Notes: generated from the sequence alone by a model not told the origin. DNA of 64,000 nucleotides from Haemophilus parainfluenzae (GCF_003252795.1 NZ_QEPQ01000001.1:248001-312000), one strand, 5' to 3'. Numbered from the stretch's first letter, positions 31,675-42,261 are shown. Numbers and translations are program-made.

Positions 31675-32025
31675 ATGTCGATTCAACGCATTCAACCAAG
31701 CAAACGCTTTTCTGAAGTAGTCATTCATAACAATACTGCCTATTTTGCCGGCCAAGTACCGGAAAAAACCGTTAAGCAAAATGCTTACGAACAAACCAAA
31801 GAAGTTCTTTCACTGATCGATAAATTATTGGCTGAAATTGGTTCGGAAAAAAGCAAAATTCTTACCGCGCAAATCTTCCTTGCTGATATGGCTGATTATG
31901 CTCAACTTAACCAAGCATGGGATGAATGGGGCGAGAGTCAAAATCCACCAAGCCGAGCAACGGTAGAAGCAAAACTTGCAGATCCTGATTGGAAAGTTGA
32001 AATCGTTATTATTGCGGCTGTATAA
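31675..32025 (+). CDS. RidA-family protein, YoaB type
   Basis: 116 residues from ATG 31675 with AAGGAG in front. The YjgF/YER057c/UK114 fold is recognisable: VVIHNNTAYFAGQVPE, TKEVLSLIDKLLAEIGS, ILTAQIFLADMADY, PPSRATVEAKL and VEIVIIAAV. It resembles E. coli YoaB more than RidA itself. The imine-deaminase Arg is present in PSRATVEA. RidA-type proteins hydrolyse reactive 2-aminoacrylate and similar enamines; whether this one does is not certain. Confidence 0.88.
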   Translation: MSIQRIQPSKRFSEVVIHNNTAYFAGQVPEKTVKQNAYEQTKEVLSLIDKLLAEIGSEKSKILTAQIFLADMADYAQLNQAWDEWGESQNPPSRATVEAKLADPDWKVEIVIIAAV

Positions 32026-32114
32026 ACAAGTTTTTTCAAAATGTGACCAACCGCAAAGAAAGTTTTTCGATTTTCCTTTACACTAAACACTGAATTCAAA
32101 AGAAGGAGTAATGT

Positions 32115-32525
32115 ATGCAATCATGGACACCAGAAATGTGGCAAGCTGCAGTGATTGGGCTTGTTGTTGGCGTAATCTTAGGCTATGTGGTATTACGATT
32201 AACAAAAGGGTCTGTTAAAAAACAAGTTCAAACCGAAGCTGAACTAAAAGAAGTAAAAACACAATTAAGCGATAAACAAGCACAACTTGAAAAACATTTT
32301 GCAGAAAGTGCTGAATTATTTAAAACCTTAATTGGTGATTATCAAAAACTGTACCGTCACTATGCAGCTTCATCTGAAGCCTTGCTTGGCGGTAAACCCA
32401 CCGACAAAGGTTTATTTACCCAGCAATTGGTGACCGCCTCATCAGAAAGCAAATCTGAAGAGCCACCGCGTGATTATTCTGAAGGTTCATCTGGCTTATT
32501 AAAAACAGATAAAGAAAACCAATAA
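32115..32525 (+). CDS. zapG: Z-ring associated protein ZapG (YhcB/DUF1043)
   Basis: 136-residue inner-membrane protein with one N-terminal membrane helix (AAVIGLVVGVILGYVVLRL) and a cytoplasmic coiled coil (residues 40-95: EAELKEVKTQLSDKQAQLEK). YhcB/ZapG links envelope growth and division in E. coli. AAGGAG 6 nt before ATG 32115 picks this start over an out-of-frame ATG at 32111. Ends in a hairpin terminator. Confidence 0.88.
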   Translation: MQSWTPEMWQAAVIGLVVGVILGYVVLRLTKGSVKKQVQTEAELKEVKTQLSDKQAQLEKHFAESAELFKTLIGDYQKLYRHYAASSEALLGGKPTDKGLFTQQLVTASSESKSEEPPRDYSEGSSGLLKTDKENQ

Positions 32526-32544
32526 TGATTAACGGTTGAACAAT

Positions 32545-32583
32545 AAAAAAATCAGGGATTAAATACTTAATCCCTGATTTTTT
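32545..32583. terminator. Bidirectional hairpin terminator
   Basis: A 17-bp stem around TCAGGGATTAA with an ATAC loop, A run left and T run right, between the convergent zapG and lolE. Confidence 0.9.
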
Positions 32584-32584
32584 A

Positions 32585-33835
32585 TTAGTGATTACTCAAT
32601 ACTTGAGCCGGTTGTAACTTCGCGGCTCGACTGGCTGGATAAAGACTGGCGAGTAAACTCAATACCAATGCCGCCACGAGAACTAATACAACATCGAACC
32701 AATGTAATTCGCTTGGTAAAAAATCAACGAAATAGATGCCATCTGATAACAGTTTTTTACCAAGTAATGCCTCGATGCCTTGAATAATCGGCGTGAGATT
32801 CAGCGCGAGTACAACACCTAACACGATACCAATCAAACACCCTTTCATTCCTGCAAGCAAGCCATACCAAATAAAGATCTGCTTAATAAAGCCATTATTT
32901 GCCCCCAGGGTTCGCATAATCGCAATATCACCTTGCTTGTCTTTTACCGCCATAATTAAAGTAGAAACGATATTAAAACACGCCACCCCAATTACAAGCA
33001 CCATCGCAATATACATCACAGTACGGATAAGCTGAATATCACGATACATATAGCCAAATTTTGCCACCCAGTTTTGAATGTAAAGCAGTTGAGGATAATC
33101 ATTTAGCATCGAATAATCCATATCTTGTACTTTGAATGGATCATCCACTTTCAATTCAACACCGGTAATTTGATCTTCACGATACCCCATTAATTCTTGC
33201 GCTTGAGGCAATGCCAGTAAGGCATAACTGTGGTCTAACTGGCCATCTAAACGCAAAATAGCGGTCACTTGAACACGCTCACGATTAGGCTGAGCCATTT
33301 GATCTTCGCCATTTGGTTGAGAGATTAATAACGATACCCAATCGCCTGCTTTAACATCTAACTCTTTGGCAATACCAGAGCCCAGCACCAATCCACCTTC
33401 TTCTGCGAATTTTTGCCAGCCATCGCCTTCCACAAACTTGCCGAGAGAACTCACTTGATCTTCAGCTTGTTTATCGACCCCTTTCACTTGAACGACTTTA
33501 AGTTTATTGCCGTTTTCAACTAAGGCAGTAAAACTCACAAAAGGTGAAAGTGCGGTAATTTTTTTATTTGTTTTTAGACGATCTGCTAGCTTTTGCCAAT
33601 GGTTTAATGTGGCTTCATTGTCCTGTGGATTTACTGTGATTTCCGCATGTGGCACGACAGCCAAAATGCGCGAGTTTAATTCACGCTCAAAGCCATTCAT
33701 GGCACTTAACCCTACAATCAATACTGCTACGCCAAGGGCGATACCGATAGCAGAGAATTTTGAAATTAACGCCACCAACGGATTCTTTTGCTTACCTCGT
33801 TGATAACGCCAACTAATGAAAAAAGGCGTATTCAT
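32585..33835 (-). CDS. lolE: Lipoprotein-releasing ABC transporter permease LolE
   Basis: 416 residues from ATG 33835 ([18 protein letters not shown]). Four membrane segments: one at the N-terminus and three at the C-terminus in the FtsX-like domain, with a large periplasmic domain between. LolCDE extracts outer-membrane lipoproteins and passes them to LolA. The ATG shares a base with the lolD stop, and lolC-lolD-lolE are in the standard order. The longer in-frame start at 33877 lies inside lolD and is unlikely. Confidence 0.92.
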   Translation of the reverse strand: MNTPFFISWRYQRGKQKNPLVALISKFSAIGIALGVAVLIVGLSAMNGFERELNSRILAVVPHAEITVNPQDNEATLNHWQKLADRLKTNKKITALSPFVSFTALVENGNKLKVVQVKGVDKQAEDQVSSLGKFVEGDGWQKFAEEGGLVLGSGIAKELDVKAGDWVSLLISQPNGEDQMAQPNRERVQVTAILRLDGQLDHSYALLALPQAQELMGYREDQITGVELKVDDPFKVQDMDYSMLNDYPQLLYIQNWVAKFGYMYRDIQLIRTVMYIAMVLVIGVACFNIVSTLIMAVKDKQGDIAIMRTLGANNGFIKQIFIWYGLLAGMKGCLIGIVLGVVLALNLTPIIQGIEALLGKKLLSDGIYFVDFLPSELHWFDVVLVLVAALVLSLLASLYPASRAAKLQPAQVLSNH

Positions 33836-34518
33836 TATGCACCTTCCTTCAAAATGCCGTCTTGCATGGTTAAGCAACGAGACAGTTTTTGCGCCAATGA
33901 CATATCATGCGTCACCAATAAAAACGCAATATTTTGTTCCGCATTCAAGGTTTGAATCAACTCAAAAATACTTTCTGTGGTTTTATGATCCAAGTTACCG
34001 GTTGGTTCATCGGCCAAGACAAGAGCAGGATTATTCACCAATGCACGGGCAATTGCCACACGTTGACGTTCACCACCCGAAAGGGCAGATGGACGATGAG
34101 TAATGCGATGACTTAAGCCTACTGCACCTAATATTTTTTCCGCACGATCTTTTGCTTCTGTTTTATTTTGACGACCAATTAACATCGGCATCATCACATT
34201 TTCTAACGCAGTAAAATCTGCCATTAAATGGTGAAATTGATACACAAACCCTAGATTTTGGTTACGTAATTTAGCCAATTCACTTTCAGACGCTTTTTGC
34301 AAAGATTGTCCTTTAATAAAGACTTCCCCACTACTTGGCTGATCTAAGCCACCTAAGGTGTGTAATAAAGTACTTTTTCCTGAACCAGAACTCCCCACAA
34401 TCGCCACTAATTCTTGTGGTTTCATAGCAAAGCTTACGCCTTTTAATACTTGGGTTTGGTTCTCGCCTTCTTGGTAAAATTTATTAATATTTTGGCATTC
34501 TAATAAGTAGTTATTCAT
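33835..34518 (-). CDS. lolD: Lipoprotein-releasing ABC ATPase LolD
   Basis: 227-residue ATPase. Walker [20 protein letters not shown]-loop [10 protein letters not shown] (the LolD-type motif), signature [15 protein letters not shown], Walker [13 protein letters not shown]. It drives LolC/LolE. It lies 3 nt after lolC and overlaps lolE by one base. Confidence 0.95.
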   Translation of the reverse strand: MNNYLLECQNINKFYQEGENQTQVLKGVSFAMKPQELVAIVGSSGSGKSTLLHTLGGLDQPSSGEVFIKGQSLQKASESELAKLRNQNLGFVYQFHHLMADFTALENVMMPMLIGRQNKTEAKDRAEKILGAVGLSHRITHRPSALSGGERQRVAIARALVNNPALVLADEPTGNLDHKTTESIFELIQTLNAEQNIAFLLVTHDMSLAQKLSRCLTMQDGILKEGA

Positions 34519-34521
34519 ATT

Positions 34522-35703
34522 TTACTCATAACGTAATGCTTCCGCAGGCTCAGTTTTTGCCGCACGATAAGCTGGATAAATGGTTGATAATAAAGATAAC
34601 AATAAAGAAAAGGCAATCACAATAATGACTTGCATTGGCTCAATCGAGGTCGGCAAGAAAACACCGTTCGGATTGACCGCACTTAAAATTGCCCCAAGAT
34701 TTAAGGTAATTAATACGCCCAGTACAGCACCAATTAACGTGCCCACTAGCCCCACCAATAAACCTTGATAAATAAAGATCGAACGTACTTGGGATTTAGT
34801 GACACCTTGTGTTTGCAAAATGGCAATTTCCCCTTGTTTATCCACCACCATTAAACTTAATGAGGTCACGATATTGGAAATTGCAACAACAATAATTAAG
34901 CTAATCAACAAGCCCATCATATTTTTTTCCATACGAACTGCTTGGAAAAACTCCCCTTTTTGGACACGCCAATCGCTGATATGACTCTCTTTAAAATAAC
35001 TCGGCAATTCTGTGATTTGGAAAGGATCATCTAGGAATAAACGATAGCCTTGAGCCTCACCTGGCTGAATACGCATTAGGCGACCAATATCCGCTAAATT
35101 AGCAAAAACTTCATAACCTGATGCTTCGCCATAATCATAGTAAATATCACTCACAGTAAATAAACGCTGCATCGGCACACGACCAAATGGCGTATATTGG
35201 CTATTTTCAGTAATCATTAAGCGAACTTTATCACCCACTGCTAAACCTAATTTTTGCGCCAGGTTATCACCAATGATCAACTTAAACTCACCTTGCGGTA
35301 AAAGTTGATTAAATTGGCTAGGATCGAAACCTTCCAGTAAAGGATCATCTGAAAAAGACTGAATACCAATCACTTGGCCTGCACTTACGCCTTTTGCTGT
35401 TTGAAACACAACATTCGTGGTATTAATCGGCACCGCTTTTTGCACAAAGTGCGGTGTATTTTCAAGCGGTTTTTCTACCGAAATAGGCGCTTCTTGGCTA
35501 ACAATCGCGTGCGGAATGCTCGAAAGCACCTGTTGTTTTTGATAGCCTTCTAATCCATTCATGACAGAAAGCACAATAATCAATGCCATCACACCCAGTA
35601 CGATGCCAAAGCTTGCCAAATTAGCAACAAGTCGCCCAAAACGATCAGCGCTTTTTGCTCGCCAATATCGCAGGGCGACGTATAAAGAAATAGGTAAATT
35701 CAT
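34522..35703 (-). CDS. lolC: Lipoprotein-releasing ABC transporter permease LolC
   Basis: 393 residues, same topology as LolE: one N-terminal and three C-terminal membrane segments around a periplasmic domain. Cytoplasmic coupling region NIVTSLSLMVVDKQGEIAIL is typical. LolC is the subunit that recruits LolA. Its ATG shares one base with the stop of the upstream dehydrogenase gene, so the four genes may be one transcript. Confidence 0.92.
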   Translation of the reverse strand: MNLPISLYVALRYWRAKSADRFGRLVANLASFGIVLGVMALIIVLSVMNGLEGYQKQQVLSSIPHAIVSQEAPISVEKPLENTPHFVQKAVPINTTNVVFQTAKGVSAGQVIGIQSFSDDPLLEGFDPSQFNQLLPQGEFKLIIGDNLAQKLGLAVGDKVRLMITENSQYTPFGRVPMQRLFTVSDIYYDYGEASGYEVFANLADIGRLMRIQPGEAQGYRLFLDDPFQITELPSYFKESHISDWRVQKGEFFQAVRMEKNMMGLLISLIIVVAISNIVTSLSLMVVDKQGEIAILQTQGVTKSQVRSIFIYQGLLVGLVGTLIGAVLGVLITLNLGAILSAVNPNGVFLPTSIEPMQVIIVIAFSLLLSLLSTIYPAYRAAKTEPAEALRYE

Positions 35704-36650
35704 TATTTTTGATTTAATTGTTGAACGAAATCTTCAATATTTTGCGTCACTTTTTTCGTTAGCGTGGTTACCGCACTATCACTCGCCCAAGCAATATGAG
35801 GTGTGATAATTAAATTCGGCATCGTTTTCGCTAATTCAATCAGTGGATTATTTTTCTCTGGTGGCTCTTTCACTAATACATCTAATGCAGCACCGCCTAA
35901 TTGCCCTGTTTTTAATGCATCACAAACTGCTTGCTCATCAATCAATGGACCACGACCAGTATTGATTAAATACGCCCCTTTCTTACAAAGTGACAAGGTT
36001 TCTTGATTGATTAAATTTTTGGTTGTTTCGGTCAATGCACAATGTAATGTGAGAATATCGGCTTGTTTTAGCACCTCTTCAAAAGGCGTGTAACCTTCAC
36101 GGCACATTGTGGCATTTCGATGTTCAGCATAAAGGACTTTCATGCCTAAAAGTTCTGCTAAACGCCCTACTTCTTTACCTAAACAGCCTTTTCCAAACAC
36201 GCCTAATGTTGAACCTTTCACATCTGTAATAGGATAATCAAAATAACAGAACTGTTTACTCTCAGTCCATTTTCCTGTGATTTGATCGCGTTGCCAGCCA
36301 GCCAAGCTGTGTTTTAACGCAAAAATCATGCCTAATACATGTTCAGGTACTGTTGTTGCTGAATAACCTGTCACATTTTTAACTGCCACACCGAGTTCTT
36401 TTGCAGCTTCTAAATCTACGTTATTGGTGCCTGTTGCGGTGATAGCAATAAGTTTTAATTTAGGTAGTTGTTGCAACACCTCACGGCTTAAAATCACTTT
36501 GCTAGTGATAATAATATCTGCGTCTTTTGCTCGCTCAATGGTTTGCTCTGCAGAAGTATATTCATACTCAACCCAGTTATGCGGAAAGCTTGGACGAGGG
36601 ATAGGAATATGTTTTGGAATTGCCGTGCTGTCTAAAAATACGATATTCAT
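35703..36650 (-). CDS. D-2-hydroxyacid dehydrogenase (glycerate dehydrogenase-like)
   Basis: 315-residue NAD-dependent D-isomer hydroxyacid dehydrogenase. NAD motif GVFGKGCLGKEVG, catalytic Arg in INTGRGPLIDE, Glu in VKEPPEK and His in TPHIAWAS. It resembles HprA-like enzymes reducing hydroxypyruvate or glyoxylate and the H. influenzae gene placed next to lolC. The true substrate is not known. It overlaps lolC by one base, a coupling with no obvious functional reason. Confidence 0.85.
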   Translation of the reverse strand: MNIVFLDSTAIPKHIPIPRPSFPHNWVEYEYTSAEQTIERAKDADIIITSKVILSREVLQQLPKLKLIAITATGTNNVDLEAAKELGVAVKNVTGYSATTVPEHVLGMIFALKHSLAGWQRDQITGKWTESKQFCYFDYPITDVKGSTLGVFGKGCLGKEVGRLAELLGMKVLYAEHRNATMCREGYTPFEEVLKQADILTLHCALTETTKNLINQETLSLCKKGAYLINTGRGPLIDEQAVCDALKTGQLGGAALDVLVKEPPEKNNPLIELAKTMPNLIITPHIAWASDSAVTTLTKKVTQNIEDFVQQLNQK

Positions 36651-36672
36651 TGTTATCTCCTTTTACAGAACA

Positions 36673-36712
36673 AAAGTGCGGTCAAAAACAACGCTGTTTT
36701 CAACCGCACTTC
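36673..36712 (-). terminator. USS-based hairpin downstream of kdsA
   Basis: AGTGCGGT and ACCGCACT arms enclose an inner AAAACA/TGTTTT stem, forming an extended hairpin directly after the kdsA stop. Confidence 0.7.
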
Positions 36713-36716
36713 TCCA

Positions 36717-37583
<867 letters not shown>

Positions 37584-38387
37584 TTAATGGATGGACTTGG
37601 CATCTTTCAATGCTTCGCCTTTCAGTTCTAAAAGTTGAGTTTTTAACAGAGAAGAAGTGGGATCATTCGGACATTGATCCACAAAATATTCCAAATCCTC
37701 AATGGCTGAAGGATAAGCGCCCATTTGCGCCAACACTAAGCCACGATCGCGAATATCGTAAGGATCTTTTCTTCCCGCTAACAAGAATTGGATATAATTA
37801 AAAGCCAAATCGTTTTGTTCTTCACGAATTAAGGCATTCTTGGCGAGCTGACGGAAACGTGCAGTAAGCATCGGAATATCTGCTCGAGCTAAATCCTCTG
37901 GTTGAATTTGAGCCCCAAAACCAAAGGCGCCTTCATAGAGTTTTTTCAATTCATCCACTGAAATGTATTTTCCACTCCAAGGATCAATAAACGCCACTTC
38001 ACCATCGACTTCTGCACGTAAAATCAGTTGCGTCGGGAAATTCACGGGATAAATCGGCAATTTTAAACTTGCGGCTAAATAAAGTACTAAAGCGCCAAGG
38101 CTCACCGGCATGCCTTCACGCTCTTCTAAAATATACGGAAGATATAAATTGCGAGCATAGAAGTAATTATCCGCATCGCAGTGAAAGCTCCAATCACCGT
38201 AAAATAGCTGCAATAATTGATGAATTTTAGCTTTATCATCCCATTCTTCAGGAATAGATTGGCGAGCTTTGCGTACTAAACTCCCCACGAGCCCTCTTAT
38301 ACGAGGCTCATCAAGTTGTTCTTTCTCACAAATGCTTAGATAAAAATGAGTCAGTTCAGCATATAAGGCTTTTTGATCGTATTTCAT
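37584..38387 (-). CDS. sirB1: SirB1/YchA transglutaminase-like and TPR protein
   Basis: 267 residues from ATG 38387 (MKYDQKALYAELTHFYLS), which shares a base with the prmC stop; four more codons are open upstream. The SirB1 N-domain has a transglutaminase-like fold (EEREGMPVSLGALVLYLAASL, then FPTQLILRAE) followed by TPR-like helices (residues 185-260). The classical Cys of the fold is replaced by Ser in GMPVSLG, so catalysis is doubtful. The function is unknown. Gene context prfA-prmC-sirB1-kdsA is conserved. Confidence 0.88.
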   Translation of the reverse strand: MKYDQKALYAELTHFYLSICEKEQLDEPRIRGLVGSLVRKARQSIPEEWDDKAKIHQLLQLFYGDWSFHCDADNYFYARNLYLPYILEEREGMPVSLGALVLYLAASLKLPIYPVNFPTQLILRAEVDGEVAFIDPWSGKYISVDELKKLYEGAFGFGAQIQPEDLARADIPMLTARFRQLAKNALIREEQNDLAFNYIQFLLAGRKDPYDIRDRGLVLAQMGAYPSAIEDLEYFVDQCPNDPTSSLLKTQLLELKGEALKDAKSIH

Positions 38388-39265
38388 TACCGCTTCCAAT
38401 ATCCCAACGTTACGCGCTCATTGTCGCCATAATCCCGTATGGTTGCAACCCCTTGCCAATGATTTTGCCAGAAAATTGACCGCACTTCTTCACCCTGTTT
38501 CCAGCCGTGCTCTAACAATAAATAGCCGTTATCTTTTAAATGTACCGGCGAGCACTCAATAAGATGACGTAAATCAGCTAAACCGTTTTCACCCGCCACC
38601 AGCGCCGAACGAGGCTCGAAACGCACATCGCCTTGGAAAAGATGTTCATCAGTTTCATCAATATAAGGCGGATTGCTGACGATAATATCAAACTGCCCTT
38701 CAACATGTTCAAACCAATGACTCTTCAAGAATTGCACATCAAGCTGATTTTTTTCGGCATTGGATTGCGCTAATTTGACGACATCTGGCATTAAATCAAC
38801 ACCAATAACATCCAATTGAATAGCCTTTTTTTGACAAATAGGAAAAAGCTCAGAAGCCAATGCCAACGCAATGGCGCCAGTGCCAGTACCAAGATCGAGA
38901 ATACGAAAGTGCGGTGGATTTTCTTCCAGTTTTTCCAACGCAATTTGTAATGCTTTTTCTACGAGAATTTCGGTATCGGGACGAGGAATTAATGTCCCTT
39001 CAGACACATTTAAAGGCAAGGACCAGAATTCTTTTTCACCGAGGATATAAGCGATAGGTTCGCCTTTTAAACGACGATCTAAAAGTGCGGTCAATTTTAA
39101 CCGCACTTTTTCATCAATTTCCGTTTCATCGAAAGCTAAAATTTGTGTTCTCGATTTGCCCGTTGCGTGTTGCAATAGCACTAACGCGTCAACTTTGCCA
39201 TTCTCTGTCGGATTTACCTGATTTAAGGCTTGCGCAGCATCGGCAAGCCATTGTTGATAGGTCAT
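38387..39265 (-). CDS. prmC: Release factor glutamine methyltransferase PrmC
   Basis: 292-residue enzyme that N5-methylates the Gln of the GGQ motif in RF1 and RF2. SAM motif LDLGTGTGAIALALASE and the glutamine-binding NPPY in IVSNPPYIDE are present. It overlaps prfA by one base (TAATG) and sirB1 by one base. A full inverted USS pair (39081-39110) lies inside the coding region and encodes KVRLKLTALLD. Confidence 0.95.
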   Translation of the reverse strand: MTYQQWLADAAQALNQVNPTENGKVDALVLLQHATGKSRTQILAFDETEIDEKVRLKLTALLDRRLKGEPIAYILGEKEFWSLPLNVSEGTLIPRPDTEILVEKALQIALEKLEENPPHFRILDLGTGTGAIALALASELFPICQKKAIQLDVIGVDLMPDVVKLAQSNAEKNQLDVQFLKSHWFEHVEGQFDIIVSNPPYIDETDEHLFQGDVRFEPRSALVAGENGLADLRHLIECSPVHLKDNGYLLLEHGWKQGEEVRSIFWQNHWQGVATIRDYGDNERVTLGYWKR

Positions 39266-40347
39266 TAATTACTCTCAGATAACGCCGCTAATTGATCTGC
39301 CTGATATTCAGTGATAATCGGTTGAATAAGCTCGTCAATTTTGCCGTTCATCACTTCATCTAAGCGATAGAGCGTTAAGTTGATACGGTGATCTGTTACA
39401 CGACCTTGTGGGTAGTTATAAGTACGAATTTTATCAGAGCGATCGCCTGAACCTAATAAGTTACGGCGGGTATCCGCTTGCTCTGCGGCTTGACGCTCTT
39501 GCTCCGCTTGAACAATACGTGAAGCCAATACAGACATCGCTTTAGCTTTATTTTTATGTTGAGAACGCTCATCCTGACATTCCACCACAATACCTGTTGG
39601 AATGTGCGTAATACGTACCGCAGAGTCTGTGGTATTAACGTGCTGACCACCCGCACCAGATGAACGGTAGGTATCAATACGTAAATCTGCAGGATTGATT
39701 TCCGGCATTTCAGATTCTGGTAATTCTGGCATCACCGCAACAGTACAAGCAGAGGTATGAATACGACCTTGGCTTTCCGTTTTTGGTACACGTTGTACAC
39801 GGTGGCCGCCTGATTCAAATTTCAACTGACCATACACGCCATCACCGCTTACTTTAACGATCACTTCTTTATAACCGCCTTGCTCGCTTTCATTTGCGCT
39901 GAGCATTTCAACACGCCAGCGTTTACTTTCTGCATAACGGCTGTACATACGGAATAAATCACCGGCAAAGATACCCGCTTCATCACCACCAGTACCCGCA
40001 CGAATTTCTAAATAGCAGTTATATTCATCATTTGGATCTTTCGGTAATAAAAGAATTTGAAGTTGTTGCTCCACTTCTTCAATTTCGGCTTTGGATTCTT
40101 CAATTTCCATTTCTGCCATTTCTTTCATTTCAGCATCATCTAACATCAATTCTGCTTCAGCGATGTTAGCGTTAAGCTGATTCCAACGATTAAAACATTT
40201 CACTACATCTTCAAGTTGTGAATATTCTTTAGAATACGCACGGAATTTATCCTGATCTGAAATCACCGACGCATCGCCTAGCAATGCCTCTAATTCTTCA
40301 TAACGTTCTTTTAAACTTTCAAGTTTTGCAATAATAGAATCTTTCAT
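39265..40347 (-). CDS. prfA: Peptide chain release factor 1
   Basis: 360-residue factor recognising UAA and UAG. The tripeptide PxT is present as PKT in [18 protein letters not shown] (E. coli has PAT) and the catalytic GGQ in [13 protein letters not shown]. No frameshift, as expected for RF1. First gene of the prfA-prmC-sirB1-kdsA cluster. Confidence 0.96.
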   Translation of the reverse strand: MKDSIIAKLESLKERYEELEALLGDASVISDQDKFRAYSKEYSQLEDVVKCFNRWNQLNANIAEAELMLDDAEMKEMAEMEIEESKAEIEEVEQQLQILLLPKDPNDEYNCYLEIRAGTGGDEAGIFAGDLFRMYSRYAESKRWRVEMLSANESEQGGYKEVIVKVSGDGVYGQLKFESGGHRVQRVPKTESQGRIHTSACTVAVMPELPESEMPEINPADLRIDTYRSSGAGGQHVNTTDSAVRITHIPTGIVVECQDERSQHKNKAKAMSVLASRIVQAEQERQAAEQADTRRNLLGSGDRSDKIRTYNYPQGRVTDHRINLTLYRLDEVMNGKIDELIQPIITEYQADQLAALSESN

Positions 40348-40372
40348 ATTTTTATAAAGTTAAAGCCAAAAA

Positions 40373-40402
40373 TAAAATCGGCCTATTTTAGCCGATTTTA
40401 AG
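40373..40402 (-). terminator. Hairpin downstream of epmC
   Basis: AAAATCGGC and GCCGATTTT form a 9-bp stem around TATTTTA, T rich on the minus strand, between epmC and prfA. Confidence 0.7.
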
Positions 40403-40444
40403 GAAAATTGACAGCCGCAAAATCTGCCTAAAAATGACCGCACT

Positions 40445-40981
40445 TTAGATGCGAGTCACATCAAATTTCGCTAAATCAATTCGATCTTCTGTGCCATAAA
40501 ATTGGGCCAATGCATGACGTAAGGTTTCGGCACGTTTTGGTAAGCCTTTTTCTGCATAGGTTTTTACTTGTTCATATACTGCTTGCTTAAATGGTTGCGT
40601 ATCTCCCGGATTGCCATTCAAATTATCCGCACTGGCAAAATAACGAAATCCCGCCGCTGTGGCTAAAATCCATTCCAATGCTTGAGGTTTCACTTCCACC
40701 TTTTCAAAATCACGCTGACGTGCTTCAGAACGACCATCTGGCTCATACCAATAGCCAAAATCTTCTAATTTACGACGCTCTTTCCCCGCCACTAACCAAT
40801 GGGCAATTTCATGTAATGCACTGCTGTAAAAGCCTCTCGCAAAGTAAATCGCGTTATAAGGCACCTCATCATTTGCAGGAATGTAAATCGGCTCATCCCC
40901 ACCTTTAACCAATCGCGTATTATATTCTTCTTCAAAACATTGATTAAAAATCGCAATGATATCCTCAAGTTTGTGTTCCAT
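40445..40981 (-). CDS. epmC: Elongation factor P hydroxylase EpmC
   Basis: 178 residues from ATG 40981 (MEHKLEDIIAIFNQCF), with GGAG 5 nt upstream. The metal motif HEIAHW and flanking SALHEIAHWLVAGKERR and DFGYWYEPDGRSEARQ identify EpmC (YfcM), which hydroxylates the beta-lysyl-modified Lys of EF-P. The partner genes epmA and epmB are not in this window. It is the last core gene before the mosaic accessory region. Confidence 0.9.
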   Translation of the reverse strand: MEHKLEDIIAIFNQCFEEEYNTRLVKGGDEPIYIPANDEVPYNAIYFARGFYSSALHEIAHWLVAGKERRKLEDFGYWYEPDGRSEARQRDFEKVEVKPQALEWILATAAGFRYFASADNLNGNPGDTQPFKQAVYEQVKTYAEKGLPKRAETLRHALAQFYGTEDRIDLAKFDVTRI

Positions 40982-41073
40982 GCTTTCTCCAAATATTTTT
41001 ATCAATAAAGCCTCTCAAAAGGTTTGAGAATTATCTCATTTTTAATGTTTTTCACAAAATCTTGGTTAAATAA

Positions 41074-41106
41074 AAAACGTCTGAAATTAACGTTTCAGAC
41101 TTTTTT
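41074..41106 (-). terminator. Hairpin with neisserial-DUS-like arms
   Basis: GTCTGAAA and TTTCAGAC form an 8-bp stem flanked by A and T runs (outer C bulge). The arms carry the last eight bases of the neisserial uptake sequence GCCGTCTGAA plus one. It lies downstream of the AraC pseudogene and just before a Haemophilus uptake signal at 41113. Confidence 0.65.
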
Positions 41107-41112
41107 CATCAT

Positions 41113-41141
41113 AAAGTGCGGTCAAATTTTTAGGTGTATTT
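41113..41141 (+). repeat. Partial copy of the 59-bp intergenic repeat
   Basis: AAAGTGCGGTCAAATTTTTA followed by GGTGTATTT matches the first 29 bases of the repeat at 43752 and 45800 with two differences, then diverges. Confidence 0.7.
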
Positions 41142-41162
41142 AAACCTATCTTTAAGCCCCAT

Positions 41163-42025
41163 CTATTTAATATCCCCCTTGGGCGCATGCCCGAAATACC
41201 GTTTGTATTCACGGCTGAATTGGCTAGGTGACTCGTAGCCGACTTGGTAAGCGGTTTCGGTAATGCCTCGCTCTTCTTGTGCGATCAGTCGTCTGGCTTC
41301 CATCAGACGTAAGGATTTTTGATATTGCAGCGGTGAAAGGCTGGTTATCTTCTTAAAATGACTATGAAAGCCAGATAATGACATACCACTTAGATTTGCC
41401 AAGGTTTCCACAGTGATGGTTTCACTAAAATGTTGTTGCAGATAATAGGTGGTTTGGGCGATTTTTTGGTGTGCGATCCATTGCTTACCATGGCTTTAAA
41501 TTTGCCACCTTGTTCGCCTGTAAGGAGTCGATAATATATTTCTTGTTGGATAAGCGGTGCAAGAAACCCAATATCTTTTGGATTTTCGTGCAAGAGTAAT
41601 AAGCGTTCAACAGCATTTTTGAGAGATTCATCCAAATGCCATTGTGCAAAACCCTCGTCGCCCTGTTGGACATCATCTGCAAGGTTTGGATTTGCTAATA
41701 AAATCTTGCTAACGCATTCAATATGAATTTTCATCGACATCACTAAAAACGGCTTTTGTGGCACTGCATATTTAATCTCGCCGCGCATCGGCACATTGAC
41801 AGGGCAGAACATAAAGTGTTGATTGTCAAAACGGTAGCATTGTTCGCCTAGCTGCACTTCACGTTCTCCGCTTAACACGATGCAAATGCTCGGCTCTTGA
41901 ATAATACCTTCGTAACAAAATGGTTGATCTGAATGGCGAAGAAATAAGCCTTTAATCGATGATGAATAGAGTTCGTTATGTGGAATAACCTTTAATAATC
42001 GTTCTATCATTTCAGTTGAGAACAT
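41163..42025 (-). pseudogene. AraC-family regulator, frameshifted
   Basis: The N-terminal part (from ATG 42025, MFSTEMIERLLKVIPHNEL) is a cupin-like AraC_N domain of the YqhC type. The reading frame breaks at a run of six A (minus strand, about 41462-41467); one extra A would restore [15 protein letters not shown] and join the C-terminal helix-turn-helix half ([21 protein letters not shown] to GHAPKGDIK). Together they give about 288 residues, a normal length. It is divergent from the truncated ohr gene at 42156, which it may have controlled. Either a true pseudogene, a phase-variable A tract, or a sequencing slip. Confidence 0.8.
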
Positions 42026-42155
42026 AATTTTGTAGGAATAGGCAAATAATTTGGATGAATCATATAATACTTCATATTGCCGTTCAATATAATGAACTCA
42101 CTTTCAACGGCAGTACGCCAAAACATTTAACCAATATTGAATTGAGGACAATATC

Positions 42156-42255
42156 ATGAAAATTTTCTACAAAACATCAGCAACAGCAATCGGCGGTCGT
42201 GATGGCCATACACAAGTAGATGACGGTTCAATTGGCTTTGATTTGGTTTCATTTC
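42156..42255 (+). pseudogene. 5' fragment of an Ohr/OsmC organic hydroperoxide resistance gene
   Basis: The first 33 codons, MKIFYKTSATAIGGRDGHTQ followed by VDDGSIGFDLVSF, match the start of Ohr (compare the family start MKIFYKTSATxTGGRxG). A ribosome site GAGG precedes the ATG. After about 42255 the sequence changes to unrelated GC-richer DNA, so both catalytic Cys are lost. The junction abuts a neisserial-looking fragment on the other strand. Confidence 0.65.
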
Positions 42256-42261
42256 AAAATG

